DNA of 64,000 bases, taken from contig NZ_BMWC01000006.1 of NCBI RefSeq assembly GCF_014651035.1, forward strand, positions 124,001-188,000, read 5' to 3'. The position numbers and the translations under genes were made by a program. The notes under the pieces are model-generated. The model was not told the DNA's origin. It was given only the letters and a program-made list of their open reading frames with translations, and did not search any database. This DNA is from Streptomyces lomondensis. Lineage in GTDB: Bacteria; Actinomycetota; Actinomycetes; Streptomycetales; Streptomycetaceae. Shown in pieces: positions 44,301 to 52,197 of this stretch; position 1 is the stretch's first letter, and each line of letters begins with the position of its first letter.

Positions 44301-46280
44301 TCAGACCTGAGCTCGTTCCTCGACGACCTTCAGGATCTTGGCGATGGCCTCGTCGAAGGGGATGCCGTTCTCCTGCGAGCCGTCGCGGTAGCGGAAGGAC
44401 ACGGACCCGTGGGACATGTCCTCGTCGCCGGCGATGACCATGAAGGGCACCTTCTGCTTCTGGGCGTTGCGGATCTTCTTCTGCATACGGTCGGACGAGG
44501 AGTCGACCTCGACGCGCAGGCCCTTCTCCCGGGCCGCCGCCGCGAACTTCTCCAGGTACGCGACGTGCGCGTCGCCGATCGGGATGCCGACCGCCTGGAC
44601 CGGGGCCAGCCACGCCGGGAAGGCGCCCGCGTAGTGCTCCAGGAGGACGCCGAAGAATCGCTCGATGGAGCCGAACAGCGCCCGGTGGATCATGACGGGC
44701 TGCTGGCGGGAGCCGTCCGCCGCCGTGTACTCCAGGCCGAACCGCTTGGGCTGGTTGAAGTCGACCTGGATGGTCGACATCTGCCAGGACCGGCCGATCG
44801 CGTCCTTGGCCTGGACGGAGATCTTCGGGCCGTAGTAGGCGGCGCCGCCCGGGTCCGGGACCAGCGGCAGGTTCTGCTTCTCGGCCGCCAGCCGGAGCGC
44901 CTCGGTGGCCTCCGCCCAGTCCTCGTCCGAGCCGATGAACTTGTCGGAGTCGTCGCGGGTGGACAGCTCCAGCTCGAACTCGGTCAGGCCGTAGTCGCGC
45001 AGCAGGTCGAGCACGAAGGTCAGGAGCGTGTCGAGCTCCTGCGGCATCTGCTCCTTGGTGCAGTAGATGTGCGCGTCGTCCTGGGTGAAGCCGCGCGAGC
45101 GGGTCAGGCCGTGCACGACGCCGGACTTCTCGTACCGGTACACCGTCCCGAACTCGAAGAGCCGCAGGGGCAGTTCACGGTAGGACCGGCCCCGCGACTT
45201 GAAGATCAGGTTGTGCATCGGGCAGTTCATCGCCTTGAGGCGGTAGTTCTGCTCGTCGAACTGGATGGGCGGGAACATGCCCTCCGCGTAGTGCGGCAGG
45301 TGCCCGGAGATCTCGAAGAGGTGCTCCTTCGAGATGTGCGGGGTGTTCACGAACTCGTAGCCGGAGGCCTCGTGCCGGCGGCGCGAGTAGTCCTCCATGA
45401 CCTTGCGGATCACCCCGCCCTTGGGGTGGAACACCGCGAGGCCGGGGCCCAGCTCGTCCGGGAAGGAGAACAGGTCCAGCTCGGAGCCGAGCTTGCGGTG
45501 GTCGCGCTTCTCGGCCTCCGCGAGGAAGTCGAGGTAGGCCTTCAGGTCGTCCTTCGACGGCCAGGCGGTGCCGTAGATGCGCTGGAGCTGCGGGTTCTTC
45601 TCGCTGCCGCGCCAGTACGCGGCGGCCGAGCGCATGAGCTTGAAGGCGGGGATGGTGCGGGTCGTCGGCAGGTGCGGACCCCGGCACAGGTCCTTCCAGC
45701 ACAGCTCGCCCGTCTTGGCGTCGAGGTTGTCGTAGATGGTCAGCTCACCGCTGCCCACCTCCGCGTCGGCGCCGTCGGCGGCCTGCGCGGCGTTGCCCTT
45801 GAGGCCGATGAGCTCCAGCTTGTACGGCTCGTCGGCGAGCTCCTCGCGGGCGGCCTCGTCGGTGGTGACGCGGCGCGCGAAGCGCTGGCCCCGCTTCTGG
45901 ATCTCCTGCATCTTCTTCTCGATGCGCTTGAGGTCCTCGGGGGTGAACGGCTCCTTGACGTCGAAGTCGTAGTAGAAGCCGTCCTTGATGGGCGGGCCGA
46001 TGCCGAGCTTGGCCTCGGGGAAGAGCTCCTGCACGGCCTGGGCCATGACGTGCGCGGTGGAGTGGCGCAGGATGTTCAGGCCGTCCTCGGAGGAGATCTC
46101 GACGCCCTCGACCTCGTCGCCGTCGGACAGGGCGTACGACAGGTCCTTGAGCTCGCCGGCCACGCGCGCGGCGACGATGGAACGCTCGCCGGCGAAGAGC
46201 TCGGCGGCCGTAGTGCCCGTCGTCACCACGCGTTCTTCCCGCTCGGAATCGCGTTGGATGATCACACGGACGTCTGACAC
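44301..46280 (-). CDS. thrS: threonyl-tRNA synthetase
   Basis: ThrRS charges tRNA-Thr and edits serine. The GTG at 46280, with AGGAGAG upstream, gives 659 residues. There is an N-terminal TGS domain (to about 60), an editing domain with HSTAHVMAQAVQELFP, and a class II core with HNLIFKSRGRSYRELPLRLFEFGTVYR and RGFTQDDAHIYC. A C-terminal anticodon domain covers about 545-659. All blocks are present. I saw no T-box element in the short upstream gap. Confidence 0.98.
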   Translation of the reverse strand: MSDVRVIIQRDSEREERVVTTGTTAAELFAGERSIVAARVAGELKDLSYALSDGDEVEGVEISSEDGLNILRHSTAHVMAQAVQELFPEAKLGIGPPIKDGFYYDFDVKEPFTPEDLKRIEKKMQEIQKRGQRFARRVTTDEAAREELADEPYKLELIGLKGNAAQAADGADAEVGSGELTIYDNLDAKTGELCWKDLCRGPHLPTTRTIPAFKLMRSAAAYWRGSEKNPQLQRIYGTAWPSKDDLKAYLDFLAEAEKRDHRKLGSELDLFSFPDELGPGLAVFHPKGGVIRKVMEDYSRRRHEASGYEFVNTPHISKEHLFEISGHLPHYAEGMFPPIQFDEQNYRLKAMNCPMHNLIFKSRGRSYRELPLRLFEFGTVYRYEKSGVVHGLTRSRGFTQDDAHIYCTKEQMPQELDTLLTFVLDLLRDYGLTEFELELSTRDDSDKFIGSDEDWAEATEALRLAAEKQNLPLVPDPGGAAYYGPKISVQAKDAIGRSWQMSTIQVDFNQPKRFGLEYTAADGSRQQPVMIHRALFGSIERFFGVLLEHYAGAFPAWLAPVQAVGIPIGDAHVAYLEKFAAAAREKGLRVEVDSSSDRMQKKIRNAQKQKVPFMVIAGDEDMSHGSVSFRYRDGSQENGIPFDEAIAKILKVVEERAQV

Positions 46281-46372
46281 CGGTCTCTCCTGACTGAAGG
46301 GGGTCTGCGGCGCCATACCGGAGCGCGCGCACGAGTAAGGATCGTACCGACCCGGGACCACCCTCCGCGAAA

Positions 46373-47599
46373 TCAGTCCCCGCAGTCCCCTCCGCAGGCC
46401 TCCTCGAAGAAGTCGAGGTTCTCGTGGAGCTCCTTCATCAGCCGGTCCCGCTCGGCGTCGTCGACCTGCACCGGCACCACCCCGTGGGCCCCGGTCAGCC
46501 GCCGGAACCCGCCCCGGCTCTCCAGCCGCCCCTGCACCCGCACCGGCAGCCCGACGAGGTGGGCGTGCCCGGCGATCCGGTACGCCTCCTGGTCCAGGGT
46601 GATCCGGACGTGGGGCACGTCGGCCCCGGCCAGCACCCGCAGCCGTACGGTGCCCTCGCCGCGCGGCCCCGACCTGCGCATCCGTACCACCGCTCCGGTG
46701 ATCCGCACCGGTACGGCGGGTTCCTCGTGCTGGTAGCGGGCGCCTGCCTCGCGCAGCACGGGCAGGTCGCCGGGTGAGAACTCGACGGGCTCGGCGGAGG
46801 GGGCGCAGCCCTCGGGCACACCGGCCGCCGGGGCCCACTCGACGGCGATCCGGGCGCCTTCGGTGCCCCGGACCAGGGCGACGAGCGCCTCGGTGAGCTC
46901 ATGGCTCACGCCCGCCTCGACGGCGGCGTCGAAGGCGTCCATGCCGCCGGTGGCGCGCTGGTAGTCGATGGCCTCGCGGGCGGCGTGCAGGGCCTGGTGG
47001 AGGCGTACGGCGAGGGGGCGGCCGGCGGCGACGGGCACGAAGGCGGTGAGGCGGCCGTCCGCGGCGGAGCCGACGAGGACGTTCTCCAGGGACGCGGCGG
47101 CGGCGCGCCGGTGGCGGGCGCCGTGGTAGCCGGCCCGCGCGCGGGTGGCGAGGGCCGCCGCGAGCAGCATCCGGCGGGCGGCGGTGCGCAGCCGGTCCTC
47201 GACGGTCCAGGGCGCCGCCCCGCCGGGCCCGGCGGGGACGTCGTGCCACCAGCGGATCTCGTCGCTGGGCACGGCGAGGGAGACGAGGACCTCGCGGGCG
47301 GAGGGCGAGCCGCTGCGGGACAGGGCGAGCAGGGCCTCGCCGAGCAGGTCGTCGCTGTCGGGGAAGGCGCGGCTCTCGGGCACCAGCAGGCTGGTGCCGC
47401 TGCCTCCGGGGCCGGGCGGGGTCCAGCGGCCGTAGCGGCCCGGGGCGCCGCCGCGGCGCTGCCAGCCGTGCCGGCGCAGCAGGGCGCCGAGCACGGCCGG
47501 GTCGACCTCGCCGGGCTCGGGCGGTGCGCCGCTCCAGGCGGTGTCCACGGGGTGGGGCCGCACGGGCCTCGCCGGTTCCTCGGTCGGGCGGTGCGTCAC
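46373..47599 (-). CDS. conserved protein of unknown function (OB-like C-terminus)
   Basis: Starting at GTG 47599, which overlaps the preceding DUF4365 gene as GTGA, this 408-residue protein is acidic and Ala/Arg-rich. Residues 1-75 are low complexity (SGAPPEPGEVDPAVLGALL). The body has no catalytic motif I recognise. The last 120 residues (VPVRITGAVVRMRRSGP, then VQGRLESRGGFRRLTG) look like paired beta-strands of an OB-like fold, and the end is HENLDFFEEACGGDCGD. The coupled partner suggests a common job, possibly DNA-related, but this is inference. Confidence 0.78.
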   Translation of the reverse strand: MTHRPTEEPARPVRPHPVDTAWSGAPPEPGEVDPAVLGALLRRHGWQRRGGAPGRYGRWTPPGPGGSGTSLLVPESRAFPDSDDLLGEALLALSRSGSPSAREVLVSLAVPSDEIRWWHDVPAGPGGAAPWTVEDRLRTAARRMLLAAALATRARAGYHGARHRRAAAASLENVLVGSAADGRLTAFVPVAAGRPLAVRLHQALHAAREAIDYQRATGGMDAFDAAVEAGVSHELTEALVALVRGTEGARIAVEWAPAAGVPEGCAPSAEPVEFSPGDLPVLREAGARYQHEEPAVPVRITGAVVRMRRSGPRGEGTVRLRVLAGADVPHVRITLDQEAYRIAGHAHLVGLPVRVQGRLESRGGFRRLTGAHGVVPVQVDDAERDRLMKELHENLDFFEEACGGDCGD

Positions 47600-48162
47600 G
47601 GTTTCCCTCCCGTCCCGACCCGCGTCATGATCTCGCACAGGGCCCGGTCGTCGAAGATGCGTGAAGTCGGTATGCGCACGGTGGTGCGGCGGCGGCCGGT
47701 GATCGGCTGGCCGGCGAGGTTGGTCCAGTAGCAGCAGTGCCTCAGGTCGAGCCGGTCGTGGCCGGCGCGCAGCCAGTCGTCCTGGGCGCGCGGCACCAGC
47801 ATCACCACCAGGATCTTGTGTACGGACACGGGGCTGCGGGCGAGCTTCGCCAGGTGGTCGTTGTCGAGCGTGAAGGAGAAGGTGCGGCCCGGTGGGTTGG
47901 GCGGCACCTGGTAGGTGGCCTTGAGCTGCACCTTGATGGTGACCTCGTCGTCGACCGTGTGCCCGGGGGCGCTGTGGCTGACGTGCCAGTCGATGCCGTT
48001 GTCGGGAAAGGGCTGGGAGAGCGAGCAGCCGGCGGCCGCCGCGACGGCGTGCAGATAGCCGACCTGGAGTGTCTCCATGCAGGCGGTGGTGGCGAGAGTG
48101 CCGCGAGAGGGGGCCGTGCGCTCGGGCAGCAGCCCGCCCCGTTCGGGCTGCGCTATGGCCAT
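47596..48162 (-). CDS. DUF4365-type protein
   Basis: A 188-residue protein from ATG 48162 (GGAAGG upstream). The segment PFPDNGIDWHVSH then DDEVTIKVQLKATYQVPP matches the nuclease-like D...(D/E)xK layout of DUF4365 proteins, with Asp, Glu and Gln-x-Lys in the right order. That fold is related to restriction endonuclease-like enzymes, but nuclease activity is unproven for most members. It overlaps the next gene by four bases and is divergent from the exonuclease. A role in DNA processing or defence is speculative. Confidence 0.78.
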   Translation of the reverse strand: MAIAQPERGGLLPERTAPSRGTLATTACMETLQVGYLHAVAAAAGCSLSQPFPDNGIDWHVSHSAPGHTVDDEVTIKVQLKATYQVPPNPPGRTFSFTLDNDHLAKLARSPVSVHKILVVMLVPRAQDDWLRAGHDRLDLRHCCYWTNLAGQPITGRRRTTVRIPTSRIFDDRALCEIMTRVGTGGKP

Positions 48163-48331
48163 GGCCAACAGCCTTCCAGAACAAGTGATTCCCCGCTGGG
48201 GGCCGCTGAACTGCGACGACCCGTACTCCTGTTGTCTCCTTCCGGCGTACGGCGCAAACAGCCCGGGTATCACCGAATCGGGCAGCGGACGGTGCGTCAA
48301 CTGCTGAAGGTGAACGAGGGGTTGTGTGGGT

Positions 48332-49060
48332 ATGACGACGAGCTGGTTCGAGGGGGCGCTGGCCGCCTTCGACACGGAGACGACGGGCGTGGACGTCGAG
48401 ACCGACCGGATCGTGTCGGCCGCCGTCGTCGTCCAGGACGCGCCGGGCGTCCGGCCGCGGGTGAGCCGCTGGCTGGTGAACCCGGGGGTGCCGGTGCCCG
48501 CGGAGGCGACGGCGGTGCACGGGCTGACGGAGGATCATCTCCAGCGCAACGGCCGGTGGCCGTCGCCGGTGATGTACGAGATAGCGGAGGCGCTGGCCGA
48601 GCAGGCGCACGCCGGCCGGCCGGTCGTGGTGATGAACGCGCCGTTCGATCTGACCCTGCTGGACCGGGAGTTGCGGCGCCACCGCGCCTCGTCGCTCGGC
48701 CGCTGGTTCGAGTCGGCGCCGCTGCTGGTGCTCGACCCGCGGGTCCTGGACAAGCACCTGGATCGGTACCGCAAGGGCCGCCGCACCCTGACCGACCTGT
48801 GCGCGCACTACGGCGTCGCCCTGGAGGGCGCGCACGACGCGGCGGCCGATGCCGTGGCGGCGCTGGAGGTCACCCGGGCGGTGGGCCGCCGGTTCGCGTC
48901 CCGGCTGGAGCGGCTCGCCCCCGGGGAGCTGCACACGCTTCAGGCGGTGTGGCACGCGGCGCAGGCGCGGGGGCTGCAGGCGTGGTTCGCGCGCAGCGGC
49001 GTGGAGGAGGCGGTGGATCCGGCCTGGCCGCTGCGTCCGGACCTGCCGGCGGCGGCCTGA
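48332..49060 (+). CDS. DEDDh-type 3'-5' exonuclease (DnaQ-like)
   Basis: The 242-residue protein has all exonuclease motifs: Asp14 and Glu16 in FDTETTG, Asp106 in VMNAPFD, and His168 with Asp173 in GAHDAAADA. This is the DnaQ/epsilon-like DEDDh set. The last 60 residues form an extra Trp/Ala-rich helix region. A GTG six bases upstream is an alternative start; ACGAGGGG fits either. It is not next to polymerase genes, so a general repair role is most likely. Confidence 0.92.
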   Translation: MTTSWFEGALAAFDTETTGVDVETDRIVSAAVVVQDAPGVRPRVSRWLVNPGVPVPAEATAVHGLTEDHLQRNGRWPSPVMYEIAEALAEQAHAGRPVVVMNAPFDLTLLDRELRRHRASSLGRWFESAPLLVLDPRVLDKHLDRYRKGRRTLTDLCAHYGVALEGAHDAAADAVAALEVTRAVGRRFASRLERLAPGELHTLQAVWHAAQARGLQAWFARSGVEEAVDPAWPLRPDLPAAA

Positions 49061-49096
49061 TCCGAACGACAGGCCCTGGCCCAGGGCATGAAAAAA

Positions 49097-49119
49097 CCGG
49101 TCCGTCTACGACGGACCGG
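49097..49119 (-). terminator. intrinsic terminator of tRNA-Val (first copy)
   Basis: CCGGTCCGTC and GACGGACCGG form a 10-bp stem with loop TAC. On the minus strand it is followed directly by six T residues (49096-49091), the clearest classical terminator in the window. Confidence 0.9.
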
Positions 49120-49129
49120 CTGTTTCCGG

Positions 49130-49201
49130 TGGGCGATACTGGGTTCGAACCAGTGACCTCTTCGGTGTGAACGAAGCGCTCTCCCACTGAGCTAATCGCC
49201 C
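49130..49201 (-). tRNA. tRNA-Val(CAC), first copy
   Basis: The minus strand folds as a full cloverleaf of 72 bases: acceptor GGGCGAT/ATCGCCC, D arm GCTC...GAGC, anticodon arm CTTCG-TTCACAC-CGAAG, and T arm ACTGG-TTCGAAC-CAGT with one wobble. The anticodon is CAC, which reads GUG valine. CCA is not encoded. It is identical to the copy at 59984-60055. Confidence 0.97.
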
Positions 49202-49240
49202 GGGAACGCACTGAACAATACAGGTCCCGGCACGCTTCCT

Positions 49241-49687
49241 TCAAACCGCTCGAAGGTGCCTGAGCAGCCCGCGCCGCCCGGAGCGCATCATCAGCGCGTG
49301 GTTGGCGCGGAAGACGGGCCGCCCCGGTACGGCGAACCGCCTCAGCAGCGGCTTGGTCACGCTCACGACCTGGTCGTACCGCGCGAGACTGCCCGGCCCG
49401 AGCGGTGTGACCGTCCAGCGTGCCCAGCCCTCGATGTCCCCGGTCATGGCGATCTCCAGCACTCCGCCCGCGGGGTCGCGCCGCACCTGCCGTGCCGTGA
49501 AGGTCATGTCGTACGGCAGGACGGAGCGGATCCGGATCACTCCGGTGGTGTCGTCGTGCCGGGTCACCTCCCGGACCTGGCGCCACCACCGGGTGTAGTC
49601 CTCGGGCCGTTCCAGCACCTCGTACACGGCGGCCGGCGGCGCGGGCAGGGCCCACAGGCTGCGGAAGCGGTAGTGGTTCCAGTCCAT
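49241..49687 (-). CDS. SRPBCC/START-like polyketide cyclase-type protein
   Basis: A 148-residue protein opening MDWNHYRFRSLWALPAPPAAVYEVLERPEDYTRWW. It has the SRPBCC beta-sheet layout, with a hydrophobic-ligand cavity suggested by alternating strands, and a C-terminal helix (FRANHALMMRSGRRGLLRHL). It resembles streptomycete polyketide cyclase/dehydrase-like proteins, but no biosynthetic genes are nearby, so the ligand is unknown. The ATG at 49687 lacks a clear ribosome site and lies inside a 22-bp tandem duplication. Confidence 0.85.
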   Translation of the reverse strand: MDWNHYRFRSLWALPAPPAAVYEVLERPEDYTRWWRQVREVTRHDDTTGVIRIRSVLPYDMTFTARQVRRDPAGGVLEIAMTGDIEGWARWTVTPLGPGSLARYDQVVSVTKPLLRRFAVPGRPVFRANHALMMRSGRRGLLRHLRAV

Positions 49688-49730
49688 GACCGCAGTCTGC
49701 CCAGTCGGTGACCGCAGTCTGCCCAGTCGC
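49687..49730. repeat. 22-bp tandem duplication at the start of the SRPBCC gene
   Basis: Two near-perfect 22-base copies begin TGACCGCAGTCTGCCCAGTC at 49687 and 49709. The first copy contributes the start-codon context of the minus-strand gene. The second copy has the same sequence without an ATG. Confidence 0.85.
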
Positions 49731-49805
49731 CGCGGGGCTGTCTGAGTACGCGCCTGAGTATCCGCACTCATGCCGTTCGAGGTGACACGGACCACACTGC
49801 GAGCC

Positions 49806-52190
49806 ATGACGCACCTTCCGCCCCCGGCCGAGGAGTTGCGGCTCCTCGATGCCGAGCTGTGGCAACTGGACGCCCGCCGCTCCCAGTTGCTGGCACGTCG
49901 CGCCTGGCTGGTCGCGACCCTGCACCAGGGGCAGCAGCAGTCACGGGCCGAGGCCCGGACGCAGCCGCCGCCCGCCGCGCCGCCCCGCCCGGAGACCGCC
50001 GCCCCCAGCGTGCAGAACCTGCTGCTGATCCTGGGTGGTGTCCTGCTCACGCTCGCGGCGGCGGTGTTCACGCTGGTCAGCTGGGGGCACATGGGCATCA
50101 CCGGGCGGGCCGTGGTGCTCGGCGCGGTCACGCTGGCCGCGCTCGCCGCCCCCGCGGCGCTGCTGAAGCGGGGGCTGCGGTCGACGGCCGAGTCCGTGGC
50201 GGGCCTCGGTCTCGCGCTCACGGTTCTGGACGCCTACGCGCTGCACGAGGCCGCCCTCGCCGGGACGGACGGGACCGGCTACGCGGCGGCCGCGTCGGCG
50301 GTGCTGGTGGTGGTCTGGTCGGCCTACGGTGTGCTGCCGGCCACGGCCGCGCTGCGGCTGCCGCTGCCCTCCGCCCTGGCGGCGGCGCAGCTCCCGCTGC
50401 TGCTGTGGGCGCTGGCCGCCGACGCCGGTCCGTACATGATCACGGCGGCGCTGCTGGTGACGGCCGGGCTCGACGCGGTGGTGGCGCTGCGGGGGACGGC
50501 CGGCGCGGTGCGGATCACCGCCGTCGTGGGTGCGTACGCCGTGGGCGGCTGGGGCGTCCTGGGCGCCGGCTGGCTGTCCTTGACGGCCGACGGCCCGGGC
50601 GCTGCCGCCCGGGCCGGGGCGCTGCTCCTGCTCGCGGCGGGGATCGCGTCGGGTGCGGCCTGGCGGGTTCCGGGCGCGCGGCACGCCCTCGGCCTGGCGA
50701 TCGCCTCCGGGCTGCTCACCGTGGGCGCGCTCGGCGGAGTGGTTCGCTCCGGGATGCCGTCCGAGTGGGCGGTTCCGGCTCATCTGGCCCTCGGCATCGC
50801 CCTGTTGACGGCGGTGCGGGTGAGCCGTCTGCCCGAAGCGGTACGGCGGGGTCTTGCCTGGGCCTCCGGTGTCGTACAGGCGCTGGCTCTGCTGTGGGCG
50901 CTGCCCGTCGTCGCCGTGGTGGTGCTGGGGCCGGCCGGGTGGCTGGGCCGGGTGTGGGGCGGTGCGCCGTCGGACGCCCGTGCCGCGGTGGCCGTCGAGA
51001 CGCCCTGGCCGCCGGACGCGGCGGGAGTTCCCGTGGTCCTCGTGGCCGTCGCGGCCGTGCTCGCCCTGGCGGTCCCCGGGGAGCAGTGGCGGCCGCGGGC
51101 CCGGCTCGGTGCGCCGGTCCTGTGCTGGGCCGCGGTGCTGACGCTGCCGGCGGTCTTCGGGATCCCGTACGTCGCCGGGATGCTGGTCCTGGGGGTCGTG
51201 ACAGCGGCGGCGCTGTACGCGTCCCGGACCACGGTGTCCGCCGCGCGGGTCACCGCCGTCGTTCTCGCCCTGGTGACGGCCGTCAGCCTCGCCCTGACCG
51301 CCCTCGCCTCCCAGACCGCGACCCTCGTCGTGCTGGCCGCACTGACGGCGCTGTTCGCCGCGGCCTCCTGGCAGGCGGGGCTCGCCGCCGTCACGGCTCC
51401 GGCCGCCCTCGTGCACGCCGCCGCGCTGGCCGCGGCGACGGGTGCCGCCGCGGACTGGCCGCCGGCCCGTACGGCTCTGCTCGTCCTGGCCGTCCCCGTG
51501 GCCGCCGCCCTGCTCGCGGCGCGCCTGGGCGCGTCCCTGGCGACCGTGCCGGTCGAGATCGTGGGAGCCGCCACCGGCCTGCTCGCCGTGGGCCTCGCCG
51601 TCACCGACCCGCCGATGCTCGCCCTGGTGCTGGCCCTGTGCGGCACGATCACCGCGGCCACGGCACTGCGCCCGGAGCGCCGTCCGCTCGGCTACGCGGC
51701 CACCGCCCTGTTCGTGCTGGCCGCGTGGGTACGGCTGGCCGCCTGGGACGTCGGCACGCCCGAGGCGTACACGCTCCCGGTGACCGTCCCGGCGCTGCTC
51801 GTCGGCGCCGTCCGGCGGCGTCGCGACCCGCGGGCCTCGTCCTGGACGGCGTACGGCCCCGGCCTCGCCGCCACGCTCCTGCCGAGCCTGGTCGCGGCCT
51901 GGGCCGACCCGCACTGGACACGTCCGCTGCTGCTGGGCACGGCGGCTCTGGTCGTGACGCTCCTGGGGGCCCGGCACCACCTCCAGGCGCCGCTGGTGCT
52001 CGGCGGCTCGGTGCTGGCCCTGGTCACGCTGCACGAACTCGCCCCGTACGTCGTGCAGGTGACCGGAGCACTCCCCCGCTGGGCGCCTCCCGCCCTGGCC
52101 GGACTCCTGCTGCTCGCACTCGGGGCGACGTACGAGCAGCGGATCCGGGACGTCCGGCGGGTGCGGGAGGCCCTGGGGAGGATGGACTAG
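49806..52190 (+). CDS. large polytopic membrane protein, unknown function
   Basis: From ATG 49806 (an ATG at 49770 is possible; neither has a clear ribosome site) the protein is 794 residues. A short soluble N-terminus with a helical motif (ELRLLDAELWQLDARRSQLLARRAWL) is followed by about 20-24 hydrophobic helices from residue 75 to the end, mostly Ala/Leu/Val. It resembles the streptomycete membrane proteins named for an SCO7613-type C-terminal domain. No transport signature is visible. It converges on the lyase gene with only seven bases between stops and no terminator. Confidence 0.8.
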   Translation: MTHLPPPAEELRLLDAELWQLDARRSQLLARRAWLVATLHQGQQQSRAEARTQPPPAAPPRPETAAPSVQNLLLILGGVLLTLAAAVFTLVSWGHMGITGRAVVLGAVTLAALAAPAALLKRGLRSTAESVAGLGLALTVLDAYALHEAALAGTDGTGYAAAASAVLVVVWSAYGVLPATAALRLPLPSALAAAQLPLLLWALAADAGPYMITAALLVTAGLDAVVALRGTAGAVRITAVVGAYAVGGWGVLGAGWLSLTADGPGAAARAGALLLLAAGIASGAAWRVPGARHALGLAIASGLLTVGALGGVVRSGMPSEWAVPAHLALGIALLTAVRVSRLPEAVRRGLAWASGVVQALALLWALPVVAVVVLGPAGWLGRVWGGAPSDARAAVAVETPWPPDAAGVPVVLVAVAAVLALAVPGEQWRPRARLGAPVLCWAAVLTLPAVFGIPYVAGMLVLGVVTAAALYASRTTVSAARVTAVVLALVTAVSLALTALASQTATLVVLAALTALFAAASWQAGLAAVTAPAALVHAAALAAATGAAADWPPARTALLVLAVPVAAALLAARLGASLATVPVEIVGAATGLLAVGLAVTDPPMLALVLALCGTITAATALRPERRPLGYAATALFVLAAWVRLAAWDVGTPEAYTLPVTVPALLVGAVRRRRDPRASSWTAYGPGLAATLLPSLVAAWADPHWTRPLLLGTAALVVTLLGARHHLQAPLVLGGSVLALVTLHELAPYVVQVTGALPRWAPPALAGLLLLALGATYEQRIRDVRRVREALGRMD

Positions 52191-52197
52191 CCGTCGG

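Noticed and set aside
46281..46838. In-frame upstream extension of thrS
   Set aside because: It overlaps the 46373-47599 gene, and the GTG at 46280 has a strong ribosome site and the conserved TGS start.
49688..50221. Upstream extension of the SRPBCC frame
   Set aside because: Arg/Ser-rich shadow opposite the membrane protein gene; the conserved domain begins at MDWNHY.
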